DNA from: Planctomycetaceae bacterium
GTDB lineage: Bacteria; Planctomycetota; Planctomycetia; Planctomycetales; Planctomycetaceae
DNA length: 64,000 nt
Direction: 5' to 3'
Assembly: GCA_021732995.1 (NCBI GenBank)
Contig: JAKFWA010000040.1
Location: 1-64,000 of the forward strand
The first letter of the stretch is position 1, and each line of letters begins with the position of its first letter. This document shows, one piece after another, positions 1-8,139 of this stretch. The position numbers and the translations under genes were made by a program. The notes beneath the pieces were generated by a model. It was not told where the DNA came from and did no database searches. It worked only from the letters and a program-made list of their open reading frames with translations.

Positions 1-250
1 TCCAATGCCCCATCGCCATGCCACTGTCTCCAGCCAAACCTCACTCGCATCACTCCCCGCTTTGCCACCAATAATCCACCAACCAGCAGCCGATCAACCC
101 TGATCGACAACCTTTTTCAACAGGCTGCTAGGATTGCTGGTCGGAAGTTTGAGTAACTCTGAACCCGATGTGCGCCTCATGCGTCCATCGGGTTCTTCTA
201 TTGATGTTCGTTCTCTCGCGGAACTTACGAGTTTCTCACACGAAAGCCGT
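1..250. other. upstream non-coding stretch, no gene recognised
   Basis: No reading frame here resembles a known protein. An open frame running from 134 towards 388 has no recognisable motif and overlaps the better supported promoter and leader-peptide region, so I do not call it. The end of a gene lying before the window could be within the first bases, but nothing supports that directly. Confidence 0.4.
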
Positions 251-278
251 TTGACGGGGCCAAAGTCCGAAGTAAACT
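251..278 (+). promoter_or_regulatory. putative sigma70-type promoter of the cimA leader
   Basis: TTGACG at 251-256 matches five of six bases of the -35 consensus. TAAACT at 273-278 matches four of six bases of the -10 consensus, with a 16-nt spacer. Transcription would start near 285, about 24 nt before the leader-peptide ATG at 309, leaving room for the Shine-Dalgarno AGGAA at 296-300. This is seen in sequence only; promoter consensus in planctomycetes is poorly constrained. Confidence 0.45.
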
Positions 279-308
279 CTTCGACTGTCCCGAACAGGAA
301 CCGAACTC

Positions 309-395
309 ATGCGCGTTGTCCCGTCCTTAATCTCGAATGTCTGCGACATCGCCCCAGGGCGAGTAGTCGTGATTATTCGAATTACTGAGGGATGA
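309..395 (+). CDS. Val/Ile-rich leader peptide (28 aa), candidate attenuator peptide for cimA
   Basis: A 28-codon ORF starts at ATG 309 and is preceded by AGGAA at 296-300, a normal 8-nt spacing. It starts M-R-V-V and ends RVVVIIRITEG before TGA at 393-395, so seven of its last eleven codons are Val, Ile or Thr. That pattern is typical of enterobacterial ilvB and ilvG leader peptides, whose stalled ribosome controls attenuation. An intrinsic terminator follows at 439-470 and cimA, an isoleucine-pathway gene, begins at 604. The architecture is visible; regulatory function is inference. It could instead be a chance ORF, but its codon content, SD and position argue against that. Confidence 0.6.
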   Translation: MRVVPSLISNVCDIAPGRVVVIIRITEG

Positions 396-438
396 ACGGG
401 CGGCTCTGAGGTCGGTTTCGCAAGCTACGAATGTAGAA

Positions 439-470
439 GCCCTCAGGTCGCCAGACCTGAGGGCTTTTTT
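439..470 (+). terminator. intrinsic terminator, probable attenuator hairpin before cimA
   Basis: An 11-bp GC-rich stem (gccctcaggtc at 439-449 with gacctgagggc at 454-464) and a 4-nt loop are followed by a T-run at 465-470. The 5' arm can alternatively pair with two upstream segments: ctgaggg at 385-391, overlapping the last leader codons, and ctgagg at 406-411 just after the leader stop. A ribosome stalled at the Val/Ile codons would leave 406-411 free to form the antiterminator. One finishing at the stop codon would cover it. No complete gene precedes the terminator, which favours attenuation over simple gene-end termination. Confidence 0.75.
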
Positions 471-603
471 GTTTTTGCGGCGTGTCTTCCGTGCAGGGCC
501 TCCGCGAATGCAGTCCGAAAAGCAGTACCGCGACCGTCAGGGAGCGGCACTCGCAGCGCCGACATACTCCTTTTTCTTCAGTCTCAAGATTCTGGTTCCA
601 GCA

Positions 604-2196
604 ATGTCCCAACGCATTCAGATGTACGACACGACCCTGCGCGACGGCAGTCAGGGCGAAGGTGTGAACTTCTCGCTGCAGGACAAATTGCTGATTGCGC
701 AGAAGCTCGACGAACTGGGCTTCGACTACATCGAGGGCGGCTATCCGCTCTCCAATCCGAAGGACCTCGAGTTCTTCCAGCGCGCCGCTCAGATGGAGTG
801 GAAGCATGCGAAGATTGCCTCATTCGGCATGACGCGCCGCCGCGACTGCCATCCGAAAGACGACATCGGCATGCAGGCCCTGCGTGACTCGAAGTCTCCG
901 GTTTGCACCGTTGTGGGGAAGACGTGGGACTTGCACGTCAACGAAGTGCTCCGCGTCGACGAAGCTGAGAATCTGGCGATGATCCGCGACTCGGTGAGTT
1001 TCCTCGTCGAAGCCGGTCGAGAGGTGATCTACGACGCTGAACACTACTTCGACGGCTGGCGCTCCAATCCCGAGTTCGCTCTGAAGACCATCATGGCCGC
1101 CGAACAAGCCGGTGCGTCGCTGGTGTGTCTGTGTGATACGAACGGTGGACGCTTGCCGGAAGACGTCGTGGCAGCGGTGAAGGCGGCGCAATCAACGCTC
1201 AAGATCCCGGTGGGTATTCATTGTCACAATGACGGTGATCTCGCCGTGGCGAATTCGCTGGCTGCGGTCGACACCGGGGCCCTGCAAGTGCAAGGCACGA
1301 TCAACGGCATCGGCGAGCGTTGCGGCAACGTGGACTTGATCAGCGTCATCGCCAATCTGGCTTACAAGAAAAAGGGCTACGAATCGCTGCAGCCGGGTTC
1401 GCTGGCTCATCTCTGCGAACTGTCACGCTATGTCTATGAAGTGGCGAATCTCAACTTCCGCAACGGACAGGCGTGGGTGGGACGCAGTGCGTTCGCTCAC
1501 AAGGGCGGCATGCATGTGCACGCGGTCAATCGCATCGCTCACAGCTATGAGCACATCGACCCCGCGTTGGTCGGCAACGAACGACGAGTGCTCGTCAGCG
1601 AGTTGTCCGGCCGTTCCAACATCGTGGCCAAGGCGACGAAGTACAAACTGGAACACGATGGCGAGTTGATGAAGAAGATCCTGGACCGCGTGCAGGATCT
1701 TGAAAACGAGGGCTATCAGTTCGAAGCTGCGGAAGCGACGTTCGACCTGTTGATCCTCAAAGCCGCTGGCACCTACGAGCCCAGGTTCCGCCGCAAGTCG
1801 TATCACGTGCACGTGGAAACGCAGGCCGATTCCGCCGCGGTAACCACGGCAGTGCTGAAGCTCGACGTCAACGGCCAGGAAACGCTGGTCGCGGGTGAGG
1901 GTGACGGTCCCGTGAATGCTTTGGACCACGCTTTGCGAAAGGCGTTGGTGGCGGCCTACCCGAGTCTCGAACAGATGCAGTTGGTGGACTACAAAGTGCG
2001 CGTCATCAACTCGACCGAAGGCACAGCAGCGAAAGTTCGCGTCATCATCGAAAGCCGTGACGAAACGGATGTGTGGAGCACGGTCGGGGTGAGCGAAAAC
2101 ATCATTGAAGCCAGTTGGATTGCGCTGGTGGACAGCGTCGAATACAAGATCTTCAAGGATGCCGGCATCGTCATCACCAACGCTGCCAAGGCGTAG
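604..2196 (+). CDS. cimA: (R)-citramalate synthase, CimA type
   Basis: This 530-aa enzyme condenses acetyl-CoA with pyruvate to (R)-citramalate, the first step of the threonine-independent route to 2-oxobutyrate and isoleucine. The N-terminus carries the DRE-TIM signature DTTLRDGSQGEG (residues ~10-21), and GIHCHNDGD supplies metal-binding histidines. A C-terminal region of ~130 residues matches the LeuA-type allosteric dimerisation domain. Length fits the long CimA class from Geobacter and planctomycetes. The methionine at 604 is chosen because homology begins there; the upstream in-frame extension to 469 has no family counterpart and would start inside the terminator. 2-isopropylmalate synthase is the main alternative, but the MYDTTLRDG start and the LGFDYIEGGYP segment fit CimA better. 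valS follows 70 nt downstream, probably in the same transcript. Confidence 0.88.
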   Translation: MSQRIQMYDTTLRDGSQGEGVNFSLQDKLLIAQKLDELGFDYIEGGYPLSNPKDLEFFQRAAQMEWKHAKIASFGMTRRRDCHPKDDIGMQALRDSKSPVCTVVGKTWDLHVNEVLRVDEAENLAMIRDSVSFLVEAGREVIYDAEHYFDGWRSNPEFALKTIMAAEQAGASLVCLCDTNGGRLPEDVVAAVKAAQSTLKIPVGIHCHNDGDLAVANSLAAVDTGALQVQGTINGIGERCGNVDLISVIANLAYKKKGYESLQPGSLAHLCELSRYVYEVANLNFRNGQAWVGRSAFAHKGGMHVHAVNRIAHSYEHIDPALVGNERRVLVSELSGRSNIVAKATKYKLEHDGELMKKILDRVQDLENEGYQFEAAEATFDLLILKAAGTYEPRFRRKSYHVHVETQADSAAVTTAVLKLDVNGQETLVAGEGDGPVNALDHALRKALVAAYPSLEQMQLVDYKVRVINSTEGTAAKVRVIIESRDETDVWSTVGVSENIIEASWIALVDSVEYKIFKDAGIVITNAAKA

Positions 2197-2266
2197 CCTG
2201 TGCGATTGCAACAGGACCGCCAGAACGGACATCTGAATCATCCCCGGTTTTGAAACTAATCATCCA

Positions 2267-5200
2267 ATGACCGAACTTGCGAAGCAGTATCAGGCACAAG
2301 AGGCTCAAGCCCGTTGGTTCCAATTCTGGGAAGAGAACGGCTTCTTCAACGCGGACCCCAATCCGAACAAGAAGCCGCACACGATCATGATCCCGTTGCC
2401 GAACGTGACCGGTGCTTTGCACATGGGTCATGCGCTGAACGGGACATTGCAGGATTTGATCACGCGTTTGCGCCGCATGCAGGGCTACGAAGCGCTGTGG
2501 ATGCCCGGCACCGATCACGCTGGCATTGCGACTCAAGCAGTCGTCGAACGCCGCATGCACGAGGAAGAGGGCCTGACGCGACATGACGTCGGCCGTGAAG
2601 AACTCGTGCGCCGCATTTGGAAGTGGAAGGACAACTACGAAGCCCGCATTCTCAGCCAGTTGAAAAGCATCGGTGCCAGCTGCGATTGGCGTCGCGTCCG
2701 CTTCACGCTGGACGATGTTTGTTCGAAGGCGGTCCGTCGCACGTTCTTCAAGTTCTTCAAGGACGGTTTGATCTTCCGTGGCAAGCGGCTGGTCAACTGG
2801 GACACGTTCCTGCAGACGGCTGTCGCAGACGACGAAGTCTATCACGAAGAAGTGGACGGCCACTTCTGGACGTTCCGGTATCCGGTGGTCGCTGAGAGCA
2901 TGGGACAAATGGGACCGACGGGACAAGTAAGTTCCGCGCCCGCAGCTTCCATGAGTCCCACCAGTCCCGTAAGTCCCATTCCGCTCACCGGCGAGTTCAT
3001 CGAGTTCTCCACGACGCGTCCGGAAACCATGCTGGGTGATACCGCCGTGTGCGTGCATCCCACCGACGAGCGTTATCAGCATCTCATCGGCAAGCACGTC
3101 CAGATTCCGCTGACTGGCCGGTTGATTCCGATCATCGCCGATGCGCTGCTGGCGAAGAAGGATCTCGGCACGGGTTGTGTGAAGGTAACTCCCGCACACG
3201 ACCCGAATGACTACCAGTGCGGGCTGCGCAACAACCTGCCGATGATCAACATTCTGAATCCCGACGGCACGCTCAACGAAAACGGCGACAAGTACCAAGG
3301 CTTGGACCGCTACGAAGCGCGTAAGAAGGTCGTCGAGGATATGGGGTCGCTCGGCCACTTCCTGAAGGTTGAAGATCGCAAGATCGAACTGGCTCATAGC
3401 GACCGTTCCAAGACGCCGGTCGAGCCGTACTTGTCCGCGCAGTGGTTCGTCAAAATGGGCGACCACGACGACGGCAAGCCGGGACTCGCTCAGACGGCAA
3501 TGAACGCCGTCACTGAGAAACGCGTGCGATTCTTCCCGTCACGCTACGCCAGCACCTACATGGATTGGCTCGGCGAAAAACGCGACTGGTGCATCAGCCG
3601 CCAACTCTGGTGGGGACATCGCATCCCGGTGTGGTCGAAATCTGTTGATAGCCCGCAAGCGGCTAACGCAGAACTGCAGAAGATTTCAACCGCAGTGGCT
3701 TGTGTCGGTGGAGCGATTTGCTTCTGCGACTCAGATGATCGCTGGATGGCAAAGTTGAACGGAGATCAGCTGTTGGTTTGTGTCGATCAGGGGCACCCAG
3801 ACATTGAGCAGAAGCTGCATGAAGCTGGCTTCACACAAGACGAAGACGTGCTCGACACTTGGTTCAGCTCAGCTTTGTGGCCACATGCGACGCTCGGCTG
3901 GCCGGATCTCGACAATGACCCTCCGATGGCTCCCCTAGGGGCTTTTGACATTGTTCCCGCTCCCAAGATCTCACTAGACGTCAATGCAATTTCTCAATCG
4001 CTGCGCGCCCTAACTCCAGAGAGTGTCATACTTCCAGAGAGTGTCATGCGGGAGAAATGCGTCATCCCACTTGGCTTGGACGGAGACAAACTTAAGGTTG
4101 CGTTCGGTGATCAAGTTTCGCGGCACCAGTTATTCCAGATCAGCTTCATCTCGGCCCGCGAGATTATTCCGTATGTGGTAGATAAGGCGGTCATTGAGGC
4201 GGTGTTCAGTTCGATCCCGGCTGGTTCGAGTGGTGTTTCCGAAGAGTTGCGGGTACCGCCAACCGGGAATCAGGTTCTGCCTTACTTCTATCCTGGCAAC
4301 GTGCTCATTACCTCGCGTGACATCATCACGCTGTGGGTGGCGCGGATGGTGTTGACGGGGCTCTACAACATGGGCGATGTGCCGTTCCATCACGTGCATG
4401 TCCACCCGAAGATTCTCGATGGTTTCGGCCAGACGATGTCCAAGTCCAAGGGCAACGGCTGCGATCCGCTCGACCTGATCGCGCGCTACGGCTGCGACGC
4501 GGTGCGTTTCACGATCTCGTCATTCGCGGGTGAGACGCAAGACGTGCGTCTGCCGATGGCCTACGAGTGCCCGCATTGCCAGACGCTGGTTCCACAAGCG
4601 CTCGATGCCGATGGCGTGATGGTCAAGCCGCAGACGTTGAAGACGACGCTGCGCGGCTCAGCGGGCAAGGTGCGCATGCCGTGCCCGAATCCGAAGTGCA
4701 GACAAGAGTCGCAGTTCTCCACGCCGTATTACGAACCCGACGCGGGTGAACCCATCGCGAAGATGGTCAGCGAGCGCTTCGAGTACGGTCGCAACTTTTG
4801 CAACAAGTTCTGGAACGCGGCCCGCTTCGCGATCATGAATCTCGAAGGCTACACGTCCGCGCCCGTGGCGGAATCCGACCTGCGTCTCGAAGACCAATGG
4901 ATCCTCAGCCGCCTGACCAAGACCATTAACGAAGTCACGACGCTGCTGGATCGTTACCAGTTCGATCAGGCGACACGCGCGTTGCGCGATTTCACCTGGA
5001 ACGAGTTCTGCGACTGGTACCTGGAAATGATCAAGCCGCGGCTGCGTTCGGAGGAACACCGCCCGGTCGCTCAACGAGTTCTCGTCGGTGTGTTGGACAT
5101 GCTGGTCCGCGCGTTGCAGCCGTTTACGCCGTTCATCTGCGAAGAACTGTGGCAGCGCCTCAACGAGATCGCTCCCACGCGCGGTCTGCTAGTGAAGTCG

Positions 5201-5770
5201 GAAACACCAGGCACGTTGCAACCCGAACAAGCCACTCGCTCGGTCATGATCGCACCCTGGCCGCATCTGCCGAGCGCCTGGCAAAACGAACAACTCGAAA
5301 GCCGCTTCAATCGGCTGCAAGAGACAGTGGTCGCGGTCCGCAATATTCGCGCGGTCTACAACATCGCTCCGGCTCAGCCGATCAAGCTGCACCTCAAGTG
5401 TGCGGACACGGTCGCGTCGGAACTCAACGCGTGTGCCGATCAGTTCGACAATCTGGCCAAAGCCGTGCTGGCTGCCGCTGGTGCGGAAGTCGAACGCCCC
5501 GCCGCGTCAGCCAGCTTCAACGTGAATGACGCGGATGGCTACGTGCCACTCGAAGGCTTGATCGACGTGAAGGCTGAGCTGGATCGTCAGACCAAGGAAG
5601 CCGAGAAGATCCGCAACTTCATTCGCGGTCACGAGTCGAAGCTCAGCAACGAAAGTTTTGTGGCCCGCGCGCCAGAACAGGTCGTGGCACAAGCTCGCGA
5701 CACGTTGGCCAGTCTGAAGAAGCAGTTGGAGTCCGTGGAACTCGTCATCCAGCAACTCAGCGGCAAGTAA
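2267..5770 (+). CDS. valS: valyl-tRNA synthetase with several insertions
   Basis: This class I synthetase charges tRNA-Val. The HIGH motif is HMGH at residues 52-55 and the KMSKS motif is TMSKS at 723-727. FSTTRPETMLGDTAV marks the CP1 editing domain, and the C-terminal anticodon-binding region ends in a coiled-coil arm. At 1167 aa it is over 200 residues longer than typical bacterial ValRS (~880-950). The surplus lies in separable insertions: a GQ/SP-rich nonamer-encoded stretch (~212-240), extra sequence near 465-540, a GspE_N/MshEN-like segment (~549-670), and a zinc-ribbon-like insert (C768, C771, C806, C811) after the KMSKS loop. All are in frame and the catalytic motifs are intact, so the enzyme is probably functional. 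No clear Shine-Dalgarno precedes ATG 2267. Confidence 0.95.
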   Translation: MTELAKQYQAQEAQARWFQFWEENGFFNADPNPNKKPHTIMIPLPNVTGALHMGHALNGTLQDLITRLRRMQGYEALWMPGTDHAGIATQAVVERRMHEEEGLTRHDVGREELVRRIWKWKDNYEARILSQLKSIGASCDWRRVRFTLDDVCSKAVRRTFFKFFKDGLIFRGKRLVNWDTFLQTAVADDEVYHEEVDGHFWTFRYPVVAESMGQMGPTGQVSSAPAASMSPTSPVSPIPLTGEFIEFSTTRPETMLGDTAVCVHPTDERYQHLIGKHVQIPLTGRLIPIIADALLAKKDLGTGCVKVTPAHDPNDYQCGLRNNLPMINILNPDGTLNENGDKYQGLDRYEARKKVVEDMGSLGHFLKVEDRKIELAHSDRSKTPVEPYLSAQWFVKMGDHDDGKPGLAQTAMNAVTEKRVRFFPSRYASTYMDWLGEKRDWCISRQLWWGHRIPVWSKSVDSPQAANAELQKISTAVACVGGAICFCDSDDRWMAKLNGDQLLVCVDQGHPDIEQKLHEAGFTQDEDVLDTWFSSALWPHATLGWPDLDNDPPMAPLGAFDIVPAPKISLDVNAISQSLRALTPESVILPESVMREKCVIPLGLDGDKLKVAFGDQVSRHQLFQISFISAREIIPYVVDKAVIEAVFSSIPAGSSGVSEELRVPPTGNQVLPYFYPGNVLITSRDIITLWVARMVLTGLYNMGDVPFHHVHVHPKILDGFGQTMSKSKGNGCDPLDLIARYGCDAVRFTISSFAGETQDVRLPMAYECPHCQTLVPQALDADGVMVKPQTLKTTLRGSAGKVRMPCPNPKCRQESQFSTPYYEPDAGEPIAKMVSERFEYGRNFCNKFWNAARFAIMNLEGYTSAPVAESDLRLEDQWILSRLTKTINEVTTLLDRYQFDQATRALRDFTWNEFCDWYLEMIKPRLRSEEHRPVAQRVLVGVLDMLVRALQPFTPFICEELWQRLNEIAPTRGLLVKSETPGTLQPEQATRSVMIAPWPHLPSAWQNEQLESRFNRLQETVVAVRNIRAVYNIAPAQPIKLHLKCADTVASELNACADQFDNLAKAVLAAAGAEVERPAASASFNVNDADGYVPLEGLIDVKAELDRQTKEAEKIRNFIRGHESKLSNESFVARAPEQVVAQARDTLASLKKQLESVELVIQQLSGK
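2900..2980 (+). repeat. in-frame palindromic nonamer repeat inside valS
   Basis: Three tandem nonamers of the form YGGGACNNN begin at 2901, 2910 and 2919. After a ~20-nt spacer the reverse complement pattern NNNAGTCCC appears three times (about 2951-2977), forming a long imperfect hairpin. Translation gives MGQMGPTGQV and MSPTSPVSPI, a flexible low-complexity loop in the CP1 editing domain. Because the unit is nine bases, the reading frame is preserved. It resembles a palindromic element tolerated inside a gene, as described for Rickettsia palindromic elements; that comparison is inference. Confidence 0.7.
3911..4276 (+). other. GspE_N/MshEN-like domain inserted in ValRS
   Basis: About 122 residues separate the conserved WFSSALWPHATLGWPD block from LPYFYPGNVLITSRD, which are almost adjacent in ordinary ValRS. 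The second half reads PESVMREKCVIPLG, then GDKLKVAFGD and further alternating helices and strands. This is the pattern of the N-terminal subdomain of type II secretion ATPases (GspE_N/MshEN: PE.....V.P.....L.VA..D). An 18-bp tandem duplication (ccagagagtgtcat repeated, 4016-4047) sits at its start. The segment looks less GC-rich than the flanking synthetase sequence by eye. MshEN domains in other proteins bind c-di-GMP, but the first half of that domain with its ligand motif is not evident here. Confidence 0.55.
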
Positions 5771-5797
5771 GCTCGCGAACCGAGCCGAGGAGTGGCT

Positions 5798-7195
5798 ATG
5801 CACCAGGTCTCTGACGTTGTTTGCCCCGGTTGTGCCTGTGCGTGCGATGATCTGACCGTCACCGTTGATAACAATCGGCTGATCAGCATCGCACCGCCGT
5901 GCCCGCTGGGCGAACGCTGGTTCCGACGCAATGCCGAGGCCACTCACCCCACGGCAGAAATAGATGGTCGAACGGTCGACTTGAACGCCGCGATTGAGAA
6001 AGCAGCAGGCCTGATCGTCGCCGCGAAATATCCGCTGATCTATGGCCTGTCGCGCAGCAGCACGCCGGGCCAGAAGGCGGCGGTCGAACTTGGTGATCGA
6101 ATCGGCGCCGTGGTGGATACGACCGCGTCGTTGTGTCACGGCCCATCGATCATGGCTCTTCAGACCGTCGGTGAATCAACCTGCAGCCTCGGCGAGGTCC
6201 GGCATCGAGCCGACCTCGTGATCTTCTGGGGCTGCGACCCTTCCGACACCCATCCACGACACGCGGAGCGCTATTCCGTCTTCCCGAAAGGCCAGTTCAT
6301 TCCCGGTGGCCGCGACGATCGTACCATCGTCATGGTCGGAGACGCGGAGCGCGTTCGTGAGTGGCGTCTGGATGCTGCAGACTCACAACCCGATCTCGTC
6401 ATACCGATTGAACCTGGCCGAGACTTTGAAGCGATCGCCACACTGCGGGCATTGCTGAAAGGGCTTCCGATTGAAGCGGACAGCAACGCTCAGCACTGCG
6501 GCGCGGACCTCAAGCAGCTCAAGGATCTCGTCGAACGGATGAAGTCTTGTCGTTGCGGGATCGTGTTCTTCGGTCTCGGTCTGACGGAGATGGAGTTCAA
6601 CGCATCGTCTGAAGTGTTCTCGTCACCGCATCATGGGCCGGTGGCGACGCAGTCGCGCGCAGCGAGCGGCCATAGAAACGTCGAATGGTTGCTCCGGCTG
6701 GTTGCCGAGTTGAACGCCTTTACCCGCTTTCATGCGCGGCGCATGCGTTTGCAGGGCGACGTCTCCGGGGCGGACACCGTCCTGTGCTGGCAGACGGGTT
6801 TCCCGTTCAGCGTCGATCTCAGCCGCGGCTATCCTCGCTACAATCCTGGCGAGTATTCCGCGAACGATCTACTGGAACGCGGCGAGTCCGATCTCTGCAT
6901 TCTTGTTGGCTGCGAGACAGTCCCCGACCTGCGACCAGAAGCTCAAGCTCATCTGCAGCGCATTCCGACCATCTTGATCGACTACGCCAGCGCGACTCCG
7001 AACTTCTCGCCATCTATTCGCATCACCACAGCAGTCCACGGACTGCATGCCGCCGGCACGATCTACCGAATGGACGAAACGCCGCTGGAACTGCGACCGT
7101 CGCTGACATCTACACTGCCTACAGATGCAGATGTGCTGGCAGCGTTGCTCAAGGCTTGGCGGCGTCAACTGCCCGTTACCGGCGAAGCTGTTTGA
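5798..7195 (+). CDS. fhcB: formylmethanofuran dehydrogenase subunit B (FhcB/FwdB family)
   Basis: This 465-aa protein belongs to the molybdopterin oxidoreductase-like B subunit of the formyltransferase/hydrolase complex used in tetrahydromethanopterin-linked C1 oxidation in planctomycetes and methylotrophs. The N-terminal CPGCACAC cluster (C9, C12, C14, C16) matches the FwdB [4Fe-4S] site, and C113 in SLCHGPS sits where archaeal FwdB has its metal-ligating cysteine. ATG 5798 is chosen over an in-frame GTG at 5792 because GAGGAG at 5787-5792 is well spaced for it. No fhcA, fhcC or fhcD gene lies in the window, so the subunit is encoded apart from its partners or they lie elsewhere. Its 3' end overlaps the convergent GT2 gene by 31 nt. 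Confidence 0.88.
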   Translation: MHQVSDVVCPGCACACDDLTVTVDNNRLISIAPPCPLGERWFRRNAEATHPTAEIDGRTVDLNAAIEKAAGLIVAAKYPLIYGLSRSSTPGQKAAVELGDRIGAVVDTTASLCHGPSIMALQTVGESTCSLGEVRHRADLVIFWGCDPSDTHPRHAERYSVFPKGQFIPGGRDDRTIVMVGDAERVREWRLDAADSQPDLVIPIEPGRDFEAIATLRALLKGLPIEADSNAQHCGADLKQLKDLVERMKSCRCGIVFFGLGLTEMEFNASSEVFSSPHHGPVATQSRAASGHRNVEWLLRLVAELNAFTRFHARRMRLQGDVSGADTVLCWQTGFPFSVDLSRGYPRYNPGEYSANDLLERGESDLCILVGCETVPDLRPEAQAHLQRIPTILIDYASATPNFSPSIRITTAVHGLHAAGTIYRMDETPLELRPSLTSTLPTDADVLAALLKAWRRQLPVTGEAV

Positions 7196-8106
7196 AATCT
7201 CTGGTAGTTCTCCACGCCGGAATTCAATAACTGCTTGCCTTCGGCGAATCGCCCGGTGATGAATCGCAGGAATGACTTCCAACGCTTGCGCTGGAGCTGT
7301 TCTGCCATCACCAATTGAGCGGCTTGCAGCGCCTGCTGGCGACGTTCGAGCGGAATATCGGCCGCGTGGATGAACTTCTCCCGCACAGCCAACTCGCTGT
7401 TCAGCAGCTTACTGGTGTTGTTCGACATGCTGCTGGGATGAATGCGATAGTCGTAAACCGGCTCATCGACGAAGGCGATCGGTCCTTGCAAGCTCAAACG
7501 CAGCCAGAAGTCCCAGTCGTGTGCATACGCCGTCTGAGCATCAAACGCGCCCGCCAGCCTCTTGGCTTCGCAGCGCATCAGGATGCCGCCAATCGGAATC
7601 CAATTGTTGACGAGGAGTGCCTCGTATGTGACGGGTTCGTTTCGCCCCATCTTCACCAGAGATTGCTGATCAAGCCGACGGCGGCGACGCAGGAAACGCT
7701 CGTAGCGGCCGACTCGATATGGGCCACCTTGTGCATCCATGTAGGAAGCCAAACCGTAAGCCGCTGGTGAATCGGGATGCGACGCCAATGACCGAGTCAG
7801 TCGTTCCAACGCATGAGGTCGCATGCGGTCGTCATGATCGAAAAAGAGAACTGCCTCGGTTTGTGGGCCGACTTCGCGAAAGCCGTTGTCGCGAGCGGCC
7901 GCGCCACCTTGATTGGCTTGCGTGATCAGCCGAATGCGCGAATCACGCTGCACGTGACTTCTGGCAAGTTCCACTGTTCCATCGCGCGAGCCGTCATCAA
8001 CGATCAACAGTTCCCAGTCGTCGTGCGTCTGCGAGCGGATGCTGTCGATAGTTTCCGTGAGGTATCGCTCAACATTGTAGGTCGGAACGATGATGGCTAC
8101 GTGCAT
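7165..8106 (-). CDS. family 2 glycosyltransferase
   Basis: This 313-aa cytoplasmic or membrane-peripheral GT-A enzyme probably adds a sugar to a lipid-linked glycan. It opens with AIIVPTYNVERYL and WELLIVDDGS, the usual nucleotide-sugar binding start. FFDHDDRMRP carries the DxD-like metal site at about residues 90-95. There are no clear transmembrane helices. It is the last gene of the operon that includes the WecE-, WecD- and TylF-like genes, 33 nt after the aminotransferase stop, so the product of those enzymes is a plausible donor or acceptor. The specific sugar cannot be read from sequence. Its tail overlaps fhcB, which is transcribed towards it. Confidence 0.88.
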   Translation of the reverse strand: MHVAIIVPTYNVERYLTETIDSIRSQTHDDWELLIVDDGSRDGTVELARSHVQRDSRIRLITQANQGGAAARDNGFREVGPQTEAVLFFDHDDRMRPHALERLTRSLASHPDSPAAYGLASYMDAQGGPYRVGRYERFLRRRRRLDQQSLVKMGRNEPVTYEALLVNNWIPIGGILMRCEAKRLAGAFDAQTAYAHDWDFWLRLSLQGPIAFVDEPVYDYRIHPSSMSNNTSKLLNSELAVREKFIHAADIPLERRQQALQAAQLVMAEQLQRKRWKSFLRFITGRFAEGKQLLNSGVENYQRFQTASPVTGS

Positions 8107-8139
8107 GTCGATGCCTGTCTCAAAGTAGATGCGGATCGA

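Noticed and set aside
110-133. Phrase tttttcaacaggctgctag that resembles sequences often seen near mobile-element ends
   Set aside because: Only one copy, no partner repeat and no transposase; the association is from memory and cannot be checked here.
134-388. 84-codon frame in the upstream region
   Set aside because: No motif, no good ribosome-binding site, and it overlaps the promoter and leader peptide, which have better support.
469-603. N-terminal extension of cimA
   Set aside because: Would begin inside the terminator T-run and has no similarity to CimA; ATG 604 begins the conserved region.
2174-3466. 430-codon minus-strand frame opposite valS
   Set aside because: Antisense to the conserved ValRS core; no recognisable domain.
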